64,000 nt of DNA from Panorpa germanica (GCA_963678705.1 OY783212.1:10044001-10108000); one strand, 5' to 3'; numbered from the stretch's first letter, positions 13,101 through 26,606 are shown. The notes: generated by a model not told the origin, from the sequence alone. Program-made: numbers and translations.

Positions 13101-15192
13101 TGCTTGTGTATCACCTCAAAGCACACTGATTACTGTTCATCGTGACCGAATTGTTGAAGACGGCTATACTCAATTAGCAGCACTACCACCACATGCTTTG
13201 AAGGGTGTTATTAGAGTGAGATTTGTAAATCTCCAAGGATTACATGAAGCTGGAATTGATCAAGATGGCGTATTCAAAGGTTTTGAAATATATAGAGCAG
13301 TTTTGAATAATATCTATAATTTTATTAATTTCTTGTATATTACTGTTTTAAAGAATTTTTGGAAGAAAGCATCAAACGTGTTTTCGATCCTTCTTTAAAT
13401 CTATTTCGCGCTACTTCAGAAGAACGACTTTATCCTTCCCCGACTTCTCACCTTCAAGATAGCCACCTACAATTATTTGAATTTGTAGGTCGTATGCTTG
13501 GAAAAGCTGTATATGAGGTAAACAAAATGCCTTAAATGAATGAAACTTAAGATGTTATATTTTCCTAAAAATATATTTCTTTTAGGGTATTGTAGTGGAT
13601 GTACCATTCGCTTCATTTTTCTTAAGTCAGCTTCTAGGACAAACACAACAAGCTCTTTATAGTTGCATGGATGAACTACCATCGTTAGATAGAGATTTGT
13701 ACAGAAGTCTAACGTTTATCAAACATCATCAGGTATTAAATTGAATTAGAAATGTGTGAATATATTCTTATAAATATTATATGTTAACCAATACAACTGT
13801 ACGCAGGGCGAAGTTAGTGATTTGGAGTTAATGTTTTCTGTTGATGAAGATGTTCTTGGAAGAATTGTAACTCACGAACTAGTTCCTGGTGGTAGAGCAA
13901 TTCCTGTTACCAGTGATAACAAGTACGCTTTTTTATTAAGTATAGTTATTTGTTTATGAAAGGTGACATTGTATAATATTTACTTTTCCGATTCACAGAA
14001 TTAATTATATACATCTTATGGCTTATTTTCGCATGAATACTCAAATAAGAGATCAAACTTCTGCGTTTATTCGTGGATTTAGAAGTATTGTTAATCCAGA
14101 TTGGTTATCATTGTTTTCAACTCCGGAGGTAAGAATTTTTTTTTCTTTGTAATTTAATGGTGTAATATATTTTTAGTAAAAAAATTCATATTTTTTTTAG
14201 CTTCAGCGCCTCATATCAGGAGACACAGCTCCTTTAGATTTAAGAGATTTGCGGAGGCACACACAGTATTATGGTGGATTTCATGATTCTCATCGAGTAG
14301 TTGGTTGGTTATGGGATATTCTAGGTCGAGATTTTACTGAGGAAGAAAGAGGTTTATTTCTAAAGGTGCATACTTTATACATAACATTAGTTTTTTAATA
14401 GAAATCCAGAATTTTTAACTTCCGGGATGAAATTTGTGGCACAAAAAACCTAAATTTTTTCTAGTACTTTTTTTATTTTTCTAAGCGGGCATATAAAAGT
14501 CTTCTAAAACTCAACCAAATCGTCTACTCCTAAATCGTAAGCGAATGGTCACTACTTATTAAATAATATGAAGTATTGCAATTTTTATTAATTTATTTCG
14601 TCGATCAGTCAAGATTTCCGACATCATTTCTTTCAACGACGACCTTTTTCTAATTTTGAAAGTTTCTAATGTGTCTCTATATTAATCTCTATAGATATTT
14701 CTAAATTTATTTAGCATATAATCAATCGAATGATAAAACACAATAAACACAGTTAAACTTAAAGACTGTGTTGGTAGTTTAACCTGTAAACACATTGTGT
14801 TCTGATATACGTAATTAATTTGTATTTCAGTTCGTTACCAGTTGTTCCAAACCACCACTCCTTGGGTTTGCGCATCTTGAACCTCCTTTCTCGATTCGAT
14901 GTGTGGAAGTTGGTGATGATGAAGACACGGGAGATACCATAGGTTCCAAAATTTCTAAATATTTTCTAAATATCTTTATTATTACTAATCTAAACTAATT
15001 ATTTTATTGAAATTTTTAGGAAGTGTTATTAGGGGTTTCTTTACAATTCGTAAAAAGGATCCATTAAACCGATTACCAACTTCTTCAACGTGTTTTAATC
15101 TTTTAAAGTTACCAAACTACCAGAAGAAATCTACTTTAAGAGATAAATTAAGATATGCTGTATCTAGTAATACTGGGTTCGAACTATCGTAA
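10171..15192 (+). CDS. UBE3B: HECT-type E3 ubiquitin ligase UBE3B, complete, 20 coding exons
   Basis: Transfers ubiquitin from an E2 through a catalytic cysteine thioester to substrates. Vertebrate UBE3B binds calmodulin and is mitochondria-associated. Exons: 10171-10331, 10415-10519, 10593-10724, 10865-11117, 11190-11378, 11448-11633, 11696-11885, 11954-12175, 12258-12429, 12506-12624, 12693-12865, 12932-13022, 13088-13279, 13354-13517, 13586-13732, 13807-13922, 13999-14128, 14201-14365, 14831-14942, 15020-15192. All junctions are GT/AG and in phase; the product is 1063 aa (human is close to 1068). Seen: an IQ motif [11 protein letters not shown] (36-46), a long helical middle with NLTHWHP.LGWFSQ, and a HECT domain from about residue 690. 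The catalytic Cys1031 lies in [11 protein letters not shown] (codon 15091-15093), and the C-terminus NTGFELS is that of UBE3B. The ATG at 10171 is chosen because MFN...AREER aligns with the family start; the codon at 10150 is TTG. UBE3C is excluded by the C-terminus. Confidence 0.96.
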
Positions 15193-16739
15193 GTATAAGA
15201 AGCAATATTTAGAGAAAATGCTCTAATTTTTATAAATAGAAGGTCAAATTAATAACTTGTTATTAATATTTGTTAAATATTTTTTTATATGTACATATAT
15301 ACTAAACTAAAAGTATCTGTTATTTTATTAATATTATCAAAACAATCAAAAATATAAATAATTGTATTCACTTTGATTTTGACTGGTTACAAAAACGAAT
15401 AAATTGGTTCAATGTCATTCGAAAATATTGCATGATGAAATTATTTTTATATTTTAATCAATTGGTAACAAATTTTATTATTTTTAAATTGAAATATCTA
15501 TTAATATTATGGAATTTAACTTCGTGTGAAAATAGTCATTTATTTAGTATGCTAGAAAGAAAAATGTGCTTTGTGTATTAAATTTTAGAAACTATTTACG
15601 AGGTTTGTTTTTGTGATGAAAAATAACCAGAAATTTTATTTTACTCACCAAATTTAATACTAATTTTATAAAATATCAAAATATGCAACTTGGTATGTGT
15701 ATTTATGTAGTAAAGATGCACATGGTTCTAATCGTAAAATATCAGTGATTTTTGTAATATGTTAATTGTAATAACTGTGATAAATATTTTTCTGATCAGA
15801 AACAATCTTGACTGAATGTGTAAAAATAGAAATCTTATATATATATATATTTTATAACTTAGTATATATTATACATATACCTACACTCTGTATTATATTT
15901 GACATTAATAAAGCAATACATGTAATAAAACTGGACATATTTTTCTATTACGATTAATAGTTATTTGAGTAAATATCTATTATTTGTAATAAGACATTTT
16001 AGTTTAAAACTAAGAAGATTCGCAGAGATCAGCGGTCAGAGAAATCGCAATATGATTTTGATGCCTCAACAGTTACGGCTTTATTGCATTTTCAACTGTT
16101 TCAAAGTATTGTAAAGCCATCTACTATTCGAAAAAGAATATATATTTAAGTAACTCCTCGGTAACTTTAATAAAGCTCTTACTTCACATCAATAAAAGAC
16201 AAATGCGCCGATGGTTAAAATAAATCACATATAAAAATTAATTTTTAATGCTTGCCGAATTTGTGTTTTATTATCCACCATCCCAATAAACCATTAGGTG
16301 ACAAGTTCTGCAGATTTTTGTGTAGTTCGTTTATTTATTTCAATTGATTTCAATCTGAACTTTCTACAAATTAAAACATAGAAATTGAATTTTGTATTAG
16401 GTCAACGTCATTGAAACCTATCGAAAATGATATTCTATCGAAAGAGTGATCTAGTTCAAGATGGAATTTTGACATAAAGTATATAAATAAACTAAATTAG
16501 CTGAAAACTGTAAAATTTTGAAATTAGAAAATATTTCCTAAAAAACAAATTTTGCTGGCGCAGATTTCTACAGGTTCAGAAACATGATAAATAATATATA
16601 TTATAAATATTTAGGAAACAAATTTTAAAGCATACGGATTAAAACATTATTGTTTTTCTTTTATCTGTTCTGTAATTTATTTATACTTTGACGAAATAAT
16701 GCTAGAAATTAAATGTTATTAATTTATTTTTACGTTACT
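15193..16739 (+). other. UBE3B 3'UTR and spacer to NLK
   Basis: AT-rich, with no coding exon. AATAAA at 15907-15912, in TTAATAAAGC, is the best candidate polyadenylation signal and would give a 3'UTR of about 700 bases. The rest is spacer up to the GC-richer NLK upstream region. No RNA gene was recognised. Confidence 0.4.
15907..15912 (+). terminator. Candidate polyadenylation signal of UBE3B
   Basis: Canonical AATAAA about 715 bases after the stop codon. Other AATAAA-like hexamers occur nearby, so the choice is tentative. Confidence 0.35.
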
Positions 16740-17569
16740 CTGTTGGTACTGATGAGTGACGCACCCAAGGCCACCCCAGGGCGAGCAGCTGTTTGTCGCT
16801 CCATAGTCGTTATGTGTTCGTGCGAATGTACTGAATTATCATCTTGCATCTCCGTCTAAATGTACGTACAATCCCTCTATCCGTTCGTACCCCTCCATTA
16901 AACCAATCTGTACAATGTGGTAGACATCGTAGACAGGCTCGATTCTCTTTAGTCTGTCAGAGTTATACAGTGAGTTGGAGGACAGTGCTCTTGCTATATC
17001 TTTGGAGCCGCCCAGCATATATCGTATAACACAATACAAATACATTGAAACATCCATCAGCAGAGCCTTTGTCTCCTAAGAGGATGTGTTAAGGTTTAAC
17101 AGTGCATCAGAAGAGACGTCAAAGAGAAATAAAATATAGAGTGGTGTAAACAGTGTGTTCCTACACAAAGACTAATTTATCTAAAACAAGTTTTGTGTAA
17201 CAATAGTGCAAGTTATTTTTCTGTAAATAAAATCTTACGTCTTGGGCAGGCTTCCTAAAGGATTATTTAAAATCTGACCGTGTTGTTTTAATAAAAGTAT
17301 ATACAATTGTAATATAAATAGGTTACTACATATTAATTCATTTTCTTAACTGCATGTGCATTAGATAAAAAGTGACGTATGCTAATTTAATAAGTTAAGT
17401 GAACTTTTCAACAATTGACAAAGACTGTATGCTAATACATTGCTAATATCGTGTTAAATTAACATATTGACAAACAGTGACGCGAAATTGTATTGCAAGT
17501 GACATTTTTTTTTGTTATCGATAACGCTCCATCTAATGCTGGGGCCATCGTTGATGGAGTAGCTTGTCC
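16740..17569 (+). promoter_or_regulatory. Promoter and 5'UTR region of the Nemo-like kinase gene
   Basis: The base composition changes sharply at about 16740, from AT-rich spacer to a mixed sequence with several CpGs (for example GTGACGCACCCAAGGCC), and stays mixed for about 350 bases. This lies 0.5-0.8 kb upstream of the NLK start codon on the same strand, so it probably holds the transcription start and 5'UTR. A 12-bp palindrome containing the DRE octamer lies at 17514-17525. No TATA box is evident. Short ORFs here are not conserved-looking. Confidence 0.5.
17514..17525. promoter_or_regulatory. DRE-like palindrome GTTATCGATAAC
   Basis: It contains TATCGATA, the DNA-replication-related element bound by DREF (and overlapped by BEAF-32 sites) in Drosophila, 45-55 bases before the NLK start codon. 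A perfect 12-bp palindrome is seen directly. Binding is inferred by analogy with Drosophila promoters. Confidence 0.4.
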
Positions 17570-17769
17570 ATGGCGGCTGTTGGAGGCCCCAGTAGACACC
17601 AGAGGGTGTCAATGAGTGTGTCAATGTCATCTATGTCTTTGGCTCAGGGTGGTGCAGCCCCCCAAGGTGCTATTGTGGCTGCTGCAGCGCCTTATTATCA
17701 GCCCCCGGCAATGCCTCAGGACGTCCAACCAGACAGGCCCATTGGCTACGGCGCCTTCGGAGTTGTTTG
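17570..17769 (+). CDS. nmo: Nemo-like kinase (NLK/nemo), first coding exon
   Basis: Encodes the first 66 residues and the start of codon 67 of a CMGC/MAPK-like serine/threonine kinase. In Drosophila and vertebrates this kinase phosphorylates TCF/LEF and Notch-pathway factors and acts in planar polarity. The Ala/Pro/Gln-rich N-terminus (VAAAAPYYQPPAMPQD) is followed by the family-specific DRPIGYGAFGVV, which holds the ATP-binding loop GYGAFG. The exon ends at TG|GTGAGT inside the Trp codon that follows, the same place the conserved NLK sequence continues (W then VTDPRDGK). The ATG at 17570 is preceded by an in-frame TGA at 17552. It is much shorter than the His/Gln-rich vertebrate N-terminus. 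The next exon, which should encode VTDPRDGKRVALKKM, was not found in the remaining 46 kb, so the gene is incomplete in this window. Confidence 0.93.
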
Positions 17770-20700
17770 GTGAGTTACTGCATCTCGTAATTTATATTCA
17801 TGTTTCTGTTAATATGCCTCAACCTGCCTTTGTCTGGAGATTATTAGAGAATATGCAATACAACCAGTTTATAAAATGTTTATTCTATTAAATATTAACT
17901 AAATTAAATGTTTCTATGAGATGATAGCCGCCTCCTGCATTGTCTTATCTTATTGTTGATATCCAAACACGTGCTTGTTTACCAGTTTATATATTTGTTT
18001 CTGTATAATGTTAAATTCCTCGAATTCTAAGTGTTATTCAGTAAAGAATCATTCATCATAAATTTAGTTATAGGTGTCTTCAGATGTATACTTCAAACTT
18101 TCTAAATTAAAGTCTGTGTTCATGTTTATAACTTAAATTCATGATATTCATGTTAATACATAAATATATTTATATTACAACCTGTCAACTGTGACATCTG
18201 TCAAACTATTCGCATTAGAAATACTACAAAAGAAGTAATAATTTACCTTGATATATTAAAGCACTAATCATGAAACAATAATCATGGAATTAAAGAACAT
18301 TATTATCAGAAAAAGCCCCAATAAATGCTTCAATGTTCATATGTCATAAACGAAATTGTCAAATTGTATATTACGGACGCCCGTCGCGTATAAATATATT
18401 AAAATGTACCAAGGAATATATATTTTCTGAAAACTTGAGAATTAAGGAGTTGCTTCATATTTAATATTAGTACCTGTTGTTTGATTTAAGAACATATGTG
18501 TCTATTCATTTCAAAGTATTGGTAAAGCATCATACACTTCTGCGGTGACCTGAGGTATCTTTACCTTATAATATATTTAAGGCTAAACACACACTAGAAA
18601 CAAGACTACCTTGAGACAGGCAACTCCATTTGCAAGGAGGCAACGCTAACAATTTTGTGTTACAGTGGCGGCTCTTGACGTTTGATGTGATATATAATAT
18701 ATTTATAATGAAAATACGTCACTTCCTCTGCCAATGTTGGGAAATTTTTAAAGCTGATATTGTTTAGCGTTTCATAGTCCTAATCAAAACTGGTACAAAC
18801 ATTAATTGCATGTAACTTTTGGCGTATTTGGTGGAAAATGAGAATTGGGCGCTTAACCCCGAAGTCGAGATAAAAATTCCGAAGTTGTTTCATTTTCTAT
18901 ATGATATGCAATTAAACTATAAAGAAATATAGCATTTAAGAAAATAATACATATTAAATAATATATCATAATGTATAATTAAAATAATATATACATAAAT
19001 ATAATATAATAATAGTATTTAAAAGATATATTAGTAATTATTATTTGGAAGGGTGCACACGTGTCATTGTACCCTTTAGGCAAGCCACACTAAAGTCTAG
19101 TATTAAGTATTGGGTGTTTAATTTGACAGTTTGTTTAATCTTAATATAACTAGATGTGATGAAATCTGTCATTAGTCATTACAAAAAAATAGTTGCCATA
19201 AGTCTAACCACCATAAGATTAAATTTGGTTTAAATATATCAACTCACTATTTTCAGTCATTCAGTCAAGAGCAGTTGTCATTCCAATAAAGCCTGACTGT
19301 ACTTGAAACACGTGTTTCGTTCAATGTCATTGATATTTATAATATAAAGCCTGGTATTCACTAAATCATCATTTTCACTAACTGTCACTGTCTAACAATA
19401 AAGTATATTTTCAATATTTTCCAATGGCATTCATTGACACAAAGAGGCCAAAATACTAGTACTTTCAAAAATGTATTATTTCTTTACATTTTAAAATTTA
19501 CAGAGGTGCAACTAATCTAAATATGAGTCTTCAGGTAAAATTATATTACAGATTATAAATTTTTTAGAAACGTTTTTCAAGAAACAACATTTTTTCAGGT
19601 GTACAACTGTTTCCTTACACATTTATAAATTTAGGAAGTCTTATTCTTTCTGACTTAATATGTTAAGAAATGTCATACTGTAACAGACTAGAATTGTAGG
19701 AAACATTGAAAACTTGTATTTATATAAAGAACGCTTTGGTAGATGAATTGTTCGGCCACACTACTATTTTTTGTAATTAAGAGATATGCACTTGTATTTT
19801 ATGTCTACGTAATTTTAATGTGATATCTTTAATGTTTTTTTTTTAATTCTTGATAATTGCATAGGTGATGACCAAATGGAATCTGTGAAAAAGTTACATT
19901 GGTTTCTCCAATAACTAATAAAATCATTTCTGTAGTCATAATACCGAATTTATAATATTAATATACATTATTTATAAGGATAGGATATTTATAAACATAA
20001 GGACTCTTTATAAGAATCCATTTACAATTTTTGCACCAGGATAAAACCATGCTGTTGCGTGCTACTGATTGTAACCAGCAACGTTTACCCTTCAAATTAA
20101 CTTATTAAAATTAAATACAGAACAGATAAGATAAAATATTATTTTAACTTGATTATTTCACTTGTATTGACTTTCCACTCGTTAGTCCTTATTTTTATGT
20201 ATTAAATAAAAAATGATAATATAAAATAATAGAAAAGAAATATTAACCGAGTCAACAAGAACCAAGAAATAACTTCTAGAAAAAATACTTGGTAGTTTAC
20301 TTCAAATAAATATTTAATTACTCATATGTGTAGTATTTTTACAACATTTTTACTTGTACTTCTTTCGTCCCTTTCTTCTTACCTTTTTCCTTTTTCCCAT
20401 TTGCTTTCCTTCATTTTTCAGTGCTTTCATCGTTCTCTTTTATTCTTTCTTCTCTTCCATATTTCTCCGTGACTTTGTATTTTTTATAATTACTATTTGG
20501 ATTAGATTTCACGCTTTTCTAGCCGTTTTTCTTGTTATTGCATATATATTTTCATTGTTCCACCCACATATTTTTCGATAGTATACTCGAACCTGTTTTT
20601 GTACTGTTTTTCTTTTTTCTTATGCTCTGTTTAAGTTACCCTTCGCAATATTTGTTTAACTATAATTTAGATTATACTGTAAAATATCGATTAAAGTTTA

Positions 20701-23700
20701 ATTGTATACAAAATCAACCACATTGCTTGCAACTGATCAATGGTTTTACTCGTATTAATTCAAAACAAGCAGTTGGTCGTTAGGTTTTTATATTTTAAAA
20801 CTCTCGCAATCGCACCTGCGTAGTGCAGCTGCCAGTCGACAGAGCAGACAAAGAGGACTTTAAAAATAAGTAAAAAACAAAAAAGAACGCTGCTTAACTA
20901 AGAGAGGTGGAAATATAAATGATAAAGTTCATATAAAGTTCAAACACATGGGGAATAAATAAGGGAGCCGTACATTAGTTAGGGGTTTCAAGTATATTTA
21001 AAAAAAGGGTTAAATTTACTAAATATTATGTTTAGTAACAAATTCATAAATATTACATAGATATTGTAAAGGTAATAATTGCTATAACGATCAAAAACAA
21101 TTATGGGCATCCTCAGAAAAGTTGACAGAAAACAACAAAACTTCAGATTCTATTGTATCCAGTATAAATTTGTCATAGGTTCTATTATATTCAGCGTAAG
21201 TTCGTTACACATTTCCTTTTATCTGAATGCTGAATAATATTCAAGTGATAATATTTTTGCAAAATACCTAATTCCATTCTATTTGCACTAGATTTCTTTT
21301 TAAAGTGTCGGAGATTCTTTTCCATAAACTATTTAAAATGAGTTATTTTTTCATCCTGTGAACGTTTAAAATGTCCCCTTTTGTTGAATCGTCATTTAAA
21401 TTTAAAGTAAAATAAAAATGTCCCCATTGCATATATAAGTAACACTAATATAGCCATACAAATTATATATATATACTTATGTGGAGCCATACATGGTTAT
21501 TTTACTAACACATATACAGGAGAGAGCTACATACACACGTACTAGGAGTTAGATGGTCCTTATCCATCACATGTTGTAACATGCTTCTTTGACATCATAT
21601 ATTGTAGATACGTATTTCTAGTTATGTATAAAGTTATAGCATGGCATGGGCGCTGGTATTTAAATTATTCTATGTAACCTAATTTTATAAAACGGATATT
21701 ATAGAAAATGTAAACTTGTATTTTAAGGTTCAGACAGGTTTTAGAGTAAAATTAAAATGTACGAGAGTTTTAAAACGTAAAAAAATGTAATGAGAATGTA
21801 ATTGAATAGGAAAGGACTTTTAATGGCTTAGGCGTTTGAGTCGTTTGAATTTTTCCAAGCGCGTATATCTGTAGTAATATCAGCCTGCTTCATACCAAAA
21901 CACAGAAATTATAATTTTTTTCAAAAAATGTGTTAGGGCGCACCTTTTATAACAGGAGTGAACAAATTAAAAAATTTCCAACAGCAAAACAACAGAGCAG
22001 CAGTATATTCTCTTATGTAGATCCAGATTTAAATAATAAAACATCTATGTATAACGAAACATAAATATATATTAAAAGGTAAATGACAAATCGTTAAAAC
22101 TTACTTTTCTCAAAATATTGTTTTTTTCACATACTGTGGTTTGACATAGGAGCAATCGATATGAATAAATATAATAATTATTAATTATTTAATTAGTGGA
22201 TAATAAGTCTCTACTGTACATAGTATAGTATTAGCGTAGATTTAACTGACCCTGATTAAATTACGACTAATAATAATAGAATTAACCGAGAAAGAAAAAT
22301 AAATTTGATTATTCAGAGTTAATTCTTATTTCAAATTTCAAATGTCTCTTTCTCTCTTACGATAAGTTCCATTCTTAATATTTAATAATTTTTTCAGGTG
22401 TATGCTTATTTTTAGTCCAGAGTCTTACCGCTTTACAAATAAACCTGTTATAAAATTTATACCAGGTATAAAGCAGGTAGCACACAGCTTAAGAATTAAT
22501 TCGGGGTTGTCCTCAAATAAACTATTATATGAGTAATGAACTTTAATTATAAGCGTGTACTATTTCAAGAGTCTTTCGTTTACATAAACATTAATTAATT
22601 TTTGGATATTTTTCTGTTAACATTTCTATGCATTTTGAATCTATATGGATGAACACAATTTGTAAAATACATTTAAGAAGCGTATAATTTTTTATTTATA
22701 TTCGTTCAGTTGAATGCTCCGTTGTGGACATATGGACTTGCTTCATGGTAGCTCCCTAATGTGTGTGGCGCAACCATCTTTGTTCAACCGCACGTCCGCT
22801 CATTGTATGTACGTATAGCAACATTTGAGCATGGGTCAGAGCAACCCATATAATGTAATCTATCGGTTATATCCTGTCTTGTATTATACTTATATTCTTT
22901 TAAATATTTATAGCGATATATGTACGAGTATTGCTGTATTAAGAGGAAGGTATCCGTCGGAAGAACATAATTCATTATTATTGGTTAATTTTCCTAAAAT
23001 GATTTATACCTTAAATTTACTATGTATTTTTTACGTATAGGTATAATTTTTCTTTAATATTTAAATTGTGGAACGTTAGAGGCAGCACTGCTGCCGAAGG
23101 TTGCGCTGTCAGTGTTTTATTTTTAGAACTAAATGGATATAATAGATATAACAAGATTCTATTACTACAATTTAATAAATATGAGTTCCGGCCAGTAATA
23201 AATAATCGTATACATGGTCAAAATAATTTCAAATGTGCGATTCCTGGTCATGTATATAATGTTGTGGAAAAAGAGTTAAATGAGCAAGTGACAATAACTT
23301 GTAAATGTTTACAATGTCGAAATATCGGTATCGGTATTAGTTTGATGTTAATCGAAATATCCGAACTTTTTACTGCATTTATCCACTTCATACGTTTATT
23401 TATTTTCCATAAGACACCAAGTGTGCTCTCTGGAAATTTATAAAATTTCACTACCGAATCGAATCCTCGGTCAACTTTATTAACAAAAGATGAGTTTTGT
23501 TGTGTTATAAATACTTCAAAATATTTCGTAATATTTTTGTGTTGGGTTTTTCGCCTGTATGTCATTCAAGTTGAATACTCCCGCCTCGTCAGGCTTCGGT
23601 GTGGTCAGTGATTTCTAGCGCCATTTTATTTTATTTAATGAGATAAATATAGCACTTGATGAATATAAATACAAAGTTGTTTTAAAAGAAAAATCGTTGT

Positions 23701-26316
23701 TTTTTATGTTATGTAAAGTATACTAGTTTTTTTGTTCAGTTCACGTTTTCCTTTATTTTTATTATATGTAGCCAGTAATTCTCGTATAGTCAGATAAATT
23801 ATCAAGGTTATCAATTGCAACGATCTTTTCAGAAACGCGTTATATGAGATCAGAAGCCTATGCGATTGTACTAAAAAAATATTGAGAAAAGTAATAACTT
23901 ATATTATCCAGAATAGAATAATGAATCACCATTGGAATAGGTTGAATAAACAATGACAACACTAACAATAAAAATATAATTCCTAAATACTGAGTTTTAG
24001 ACTTTAATTTATGTTTTAACCTTAAATGTAAATATCAGGGTTTGAAATCTTCTCGTTTGTCCTAATATATACTAATATTTAATATAATTACGATTATTTT
24101 TATTTCTTCTTTTAGTTCATAAGCTTACACTCGCATATAAGGTTAAAACTAAAACTCAGCCATTGAGAATAGGAATTAAGTCCAAATATAGTTTGGTGTG
24201 TAATGTGTTTAGTGGTTTTGTTAAATGTTTACCTACAGCAAGTAGTAACCAAGTAATAATGCCAAAAGTACCCGCTAAATAGTTCTTATTATTATTATTT
24301 GTTGTTTATTTTTCATAAACAAAAGTATCTTTAAATGTACGCAACATTTAAAAAAATCTACATATAACATTGAGTTTAGTAGTATCACAAAGATCTTTTC
24401 AAATTATTATTCTAGACACTTTTGAAATTAATGGAATTTTAAAACGACAATTTTGGATTATTATAATATTATTATATACAGTTCCGGGAGGGGGGCGGAG
24501 AGAGCGGTGCGCCCCACTCTTAAATAGGTTCCCAAAAACTGGTTGGAGTCAATTACTAGAAAATAAATAGATTTCGCGTGAGATTTAAAGATTTCTCGGC
24601 TGGTACCTAGGTCCCCAAACGGTTTAGTCGCAGAGATGTTAATTTAGTTTAAATAAAGTTCTAAACCGAAAAACTAAATATGTATTAGAAATTTACATAC
24701 TAGTATGGAATGATATAAGCATGGGGGAGAAATCATCATTCTTCGTCGCGTTTTCGATTAGATTATGAACAGTTTCCAATTTACAACTGAATTGAATTAG
24801 ATCAAAGTATAGCGCCGGGCTCCTCTTCGTCCTCTATATTCTGCGTAATATTATATTTTTATACCGATTCTGATTTCATTATAATTTGATAAATAGTGGT
24901 GAAGTTTCGAACTAGCGAAGGGGAATTTCCTACACGAATTTATTGGGAATGTTTATTGTCGTCATGACTTTTGTATATAATAAACTTTATGCCTAATTCT
25001 ATCAAGCTTGCTTTCTATTATTACTTGTACTTTAATGCATGACACCCTTCTGTATTATTTTTAATGTCAAGCTGGGCTAATAATTTCACTGGAAATTATA
25101 AACTCGTTTTAAGTCTAGAATAGAAAACCACCGCCGGGCGAAAGAATTTAAAATTTAATTTTGTGTCTAATAGAATCTATGTACGAGTTTTTTAGTTTAT
25201 CATTTTGGATTTAAAAAGTTATTATATATAGCAGTATACAACTATAGGATTTAATTTTTGGCTCACGCGCTTAAGTCTGCTGTTTGATGTCTGAGGCTAC
25301 TACTACTAGTATTAAGATAATTTAGTTTCTGACGTAGAAAGTTAGAAACATATTCTTTAAACAGATAACGGTTAAACCTAATTTTTGTCTAAAGATAGAC
25401 ATATAAACAAATGACAGTCTTGTCTCTAGTGTCCGGCCATCTTAAATGTAAACGAACGCATGTATTTGGGATAAGCTTCAAGCCAATTAAACAGTACAGA
25501 GGCTGATATTTTGCTCTAAATGTGATCACTGATTTACTAGACAGTAATTTAGCCTACAGAAGGTCGTGAAGCATAGGATAAATATCAAAAATGGACCAAC
25601 GTTAATAAAATTAAAATAACTTTAATTTGTAAAGTTTAAATCATTTTATTTCTTGTGAACGTGAACTTAAAATACGAATAATATGAAAATGAATGTATTA
25701 AATACACTACGGTATACCGATTAGAGTAAAGCTATTATTTCTATATCATCATATTTCCCATAGTTTACAGGAAACTGCATATAACTCCTTTCCAGATAGC
25801 TTAAAGCTATTATTGTAGCATCTAGAAATCTCCGTAGATAATAGTATTTCGTCAGAATATAGAAACGATATGATGAAGCTGCACAAAGAACTGTATCATA
25901 GCAGAAAGCTCATGGGATTTTCCCAGTTGGGGTTTCATTCCTTTTTACGTTATAATTCTTTTATGATTCATAGATTTCAAAGTCATGGCCAAGGTCAACA
26001 AATAAGCTTTATTTTATATACATAGTATTTTAAAAATATTCATGTTTAATATTAAGCTTATTGATTATATTTATATGTATATAAATAGATTATATTACTC
26101 AATTATTTACCCGCTAATTGTATTTACATATATTAAAGGTTTATTTAACATAAATATGTACCTTATATGCAGAAAGGTTCATGTTATGTAAATGTTTCCT
26201 ATTTCATTGCTATTAAAATCATAAAATGACCTTTTTGTCTTTGAAGATCATAAAAATACCTTTTTAAGAATTATTACATTCCTAAAACGCTTAGTTTTAA
26301 ATTTGTTTGTCCTTAG
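17770..26316 (+). other. Presumed NLK intron 1, first part
   Basis: No exon is supported. The stretch is AT-rich with small GC-richer patches at 18660-18690 (starts CAGTGGCGGCTC, hAT-end-like), 20800-20860, 22720-22830, 23560-23630 and 24480-24640. A pyrimidine-rich tract runs from 20341 to 20530. An open stretch of about 125 codons at 23066-23443 starts at TTG and resembles no family I know. Confidence 0.45.
20341..20530 (+). repeat. Pyrimidine-rich low-complexity tract
   Basis: Strong strand asymmetry: long runs of T and C such as CCCTTTCTTCTTACC, with few purines. The Phe/Ser-rich ORF read from it (20354-20581) is a by-product of this composition, not a gene. Confidence 0.6.
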
Positions 26317-26606
26317 CTGTGGCGTAGCTACCACCGTATCAATGATACGGGGCCCTCGGGCTACAAGGGTCCCAAACTTGTGTAAGAAAAAATTCGCAAA
26401 ATGTTATCCACAATCTCACTTAAACTCTTAGGCCGTACTTAGCTTAGTTCTTAGGAGTATTAATTGTAAGTAATAACGTATAATCAATATATAATTATTT
26501 TAATTCAATAGGAGCGTCTTTGTTCCGTTTGTGAAAAATCTTTATCATCATTTGGCCCCCCCAACAAATTTTGATACGGGGCCCGTCTAAGGCACGCTAC
26601 TTTACT
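26317..26606. mobile_element. Non-autonomous hAT-like element with target-site duplication
   Basis: TGTCCTTAG occurs immediately on both sides (26308-26316 and 26607-26615), which covers the 8-bp duplication typical of hAT elements. The ends are imperfectly inverted: GTGGCGTAGC on the left against GTAGCGTGCC on the minus strand at the right. Each is followed by a GATACGGGGCCC motif. There is no coding capacity in 290 bp. Confidence 0.7.

Noticed and set aside
17564-17569. Kinase start at 17564
   Set aside because: The codon is TTG. The ATG at 17570 is the first real start after an in-frame TGA.
18660-19095. hAT element from CAGTGGCGGCTC to a right end near 19090
   Set aside because: The right end (GGCAAGCCACACTA) matches only loosely, and the flanks show no 8-bp duplication. 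Only the left end-like motif is credible.
19512-19540. Second ratchet site, TCTTCAG|GTAAAA
   Set aside because: The pyrimidine tract is poor and the donor weak; it does not approach the quality of the site at 45251.
20354-20581. Phe/Ser-rich membrane-like protein
   Set aside because: It is a translation of the pyrimidine-rich tract; there is no start context, exon signals or family.
22380-22403. Ratchet-like TTTTTTCAG|GTGTAT (also 19590-19603)
   Set aside because: Good acceptor form, but GTGTAT/GTGTAC is a weak donor. Such sites are expected by chance in T-rich intron.
23066-23443. 125-codon open frame
   Set aside because: Starts at TTG, has no recognisable domain, and its composition is like its AT-rich surroundings.
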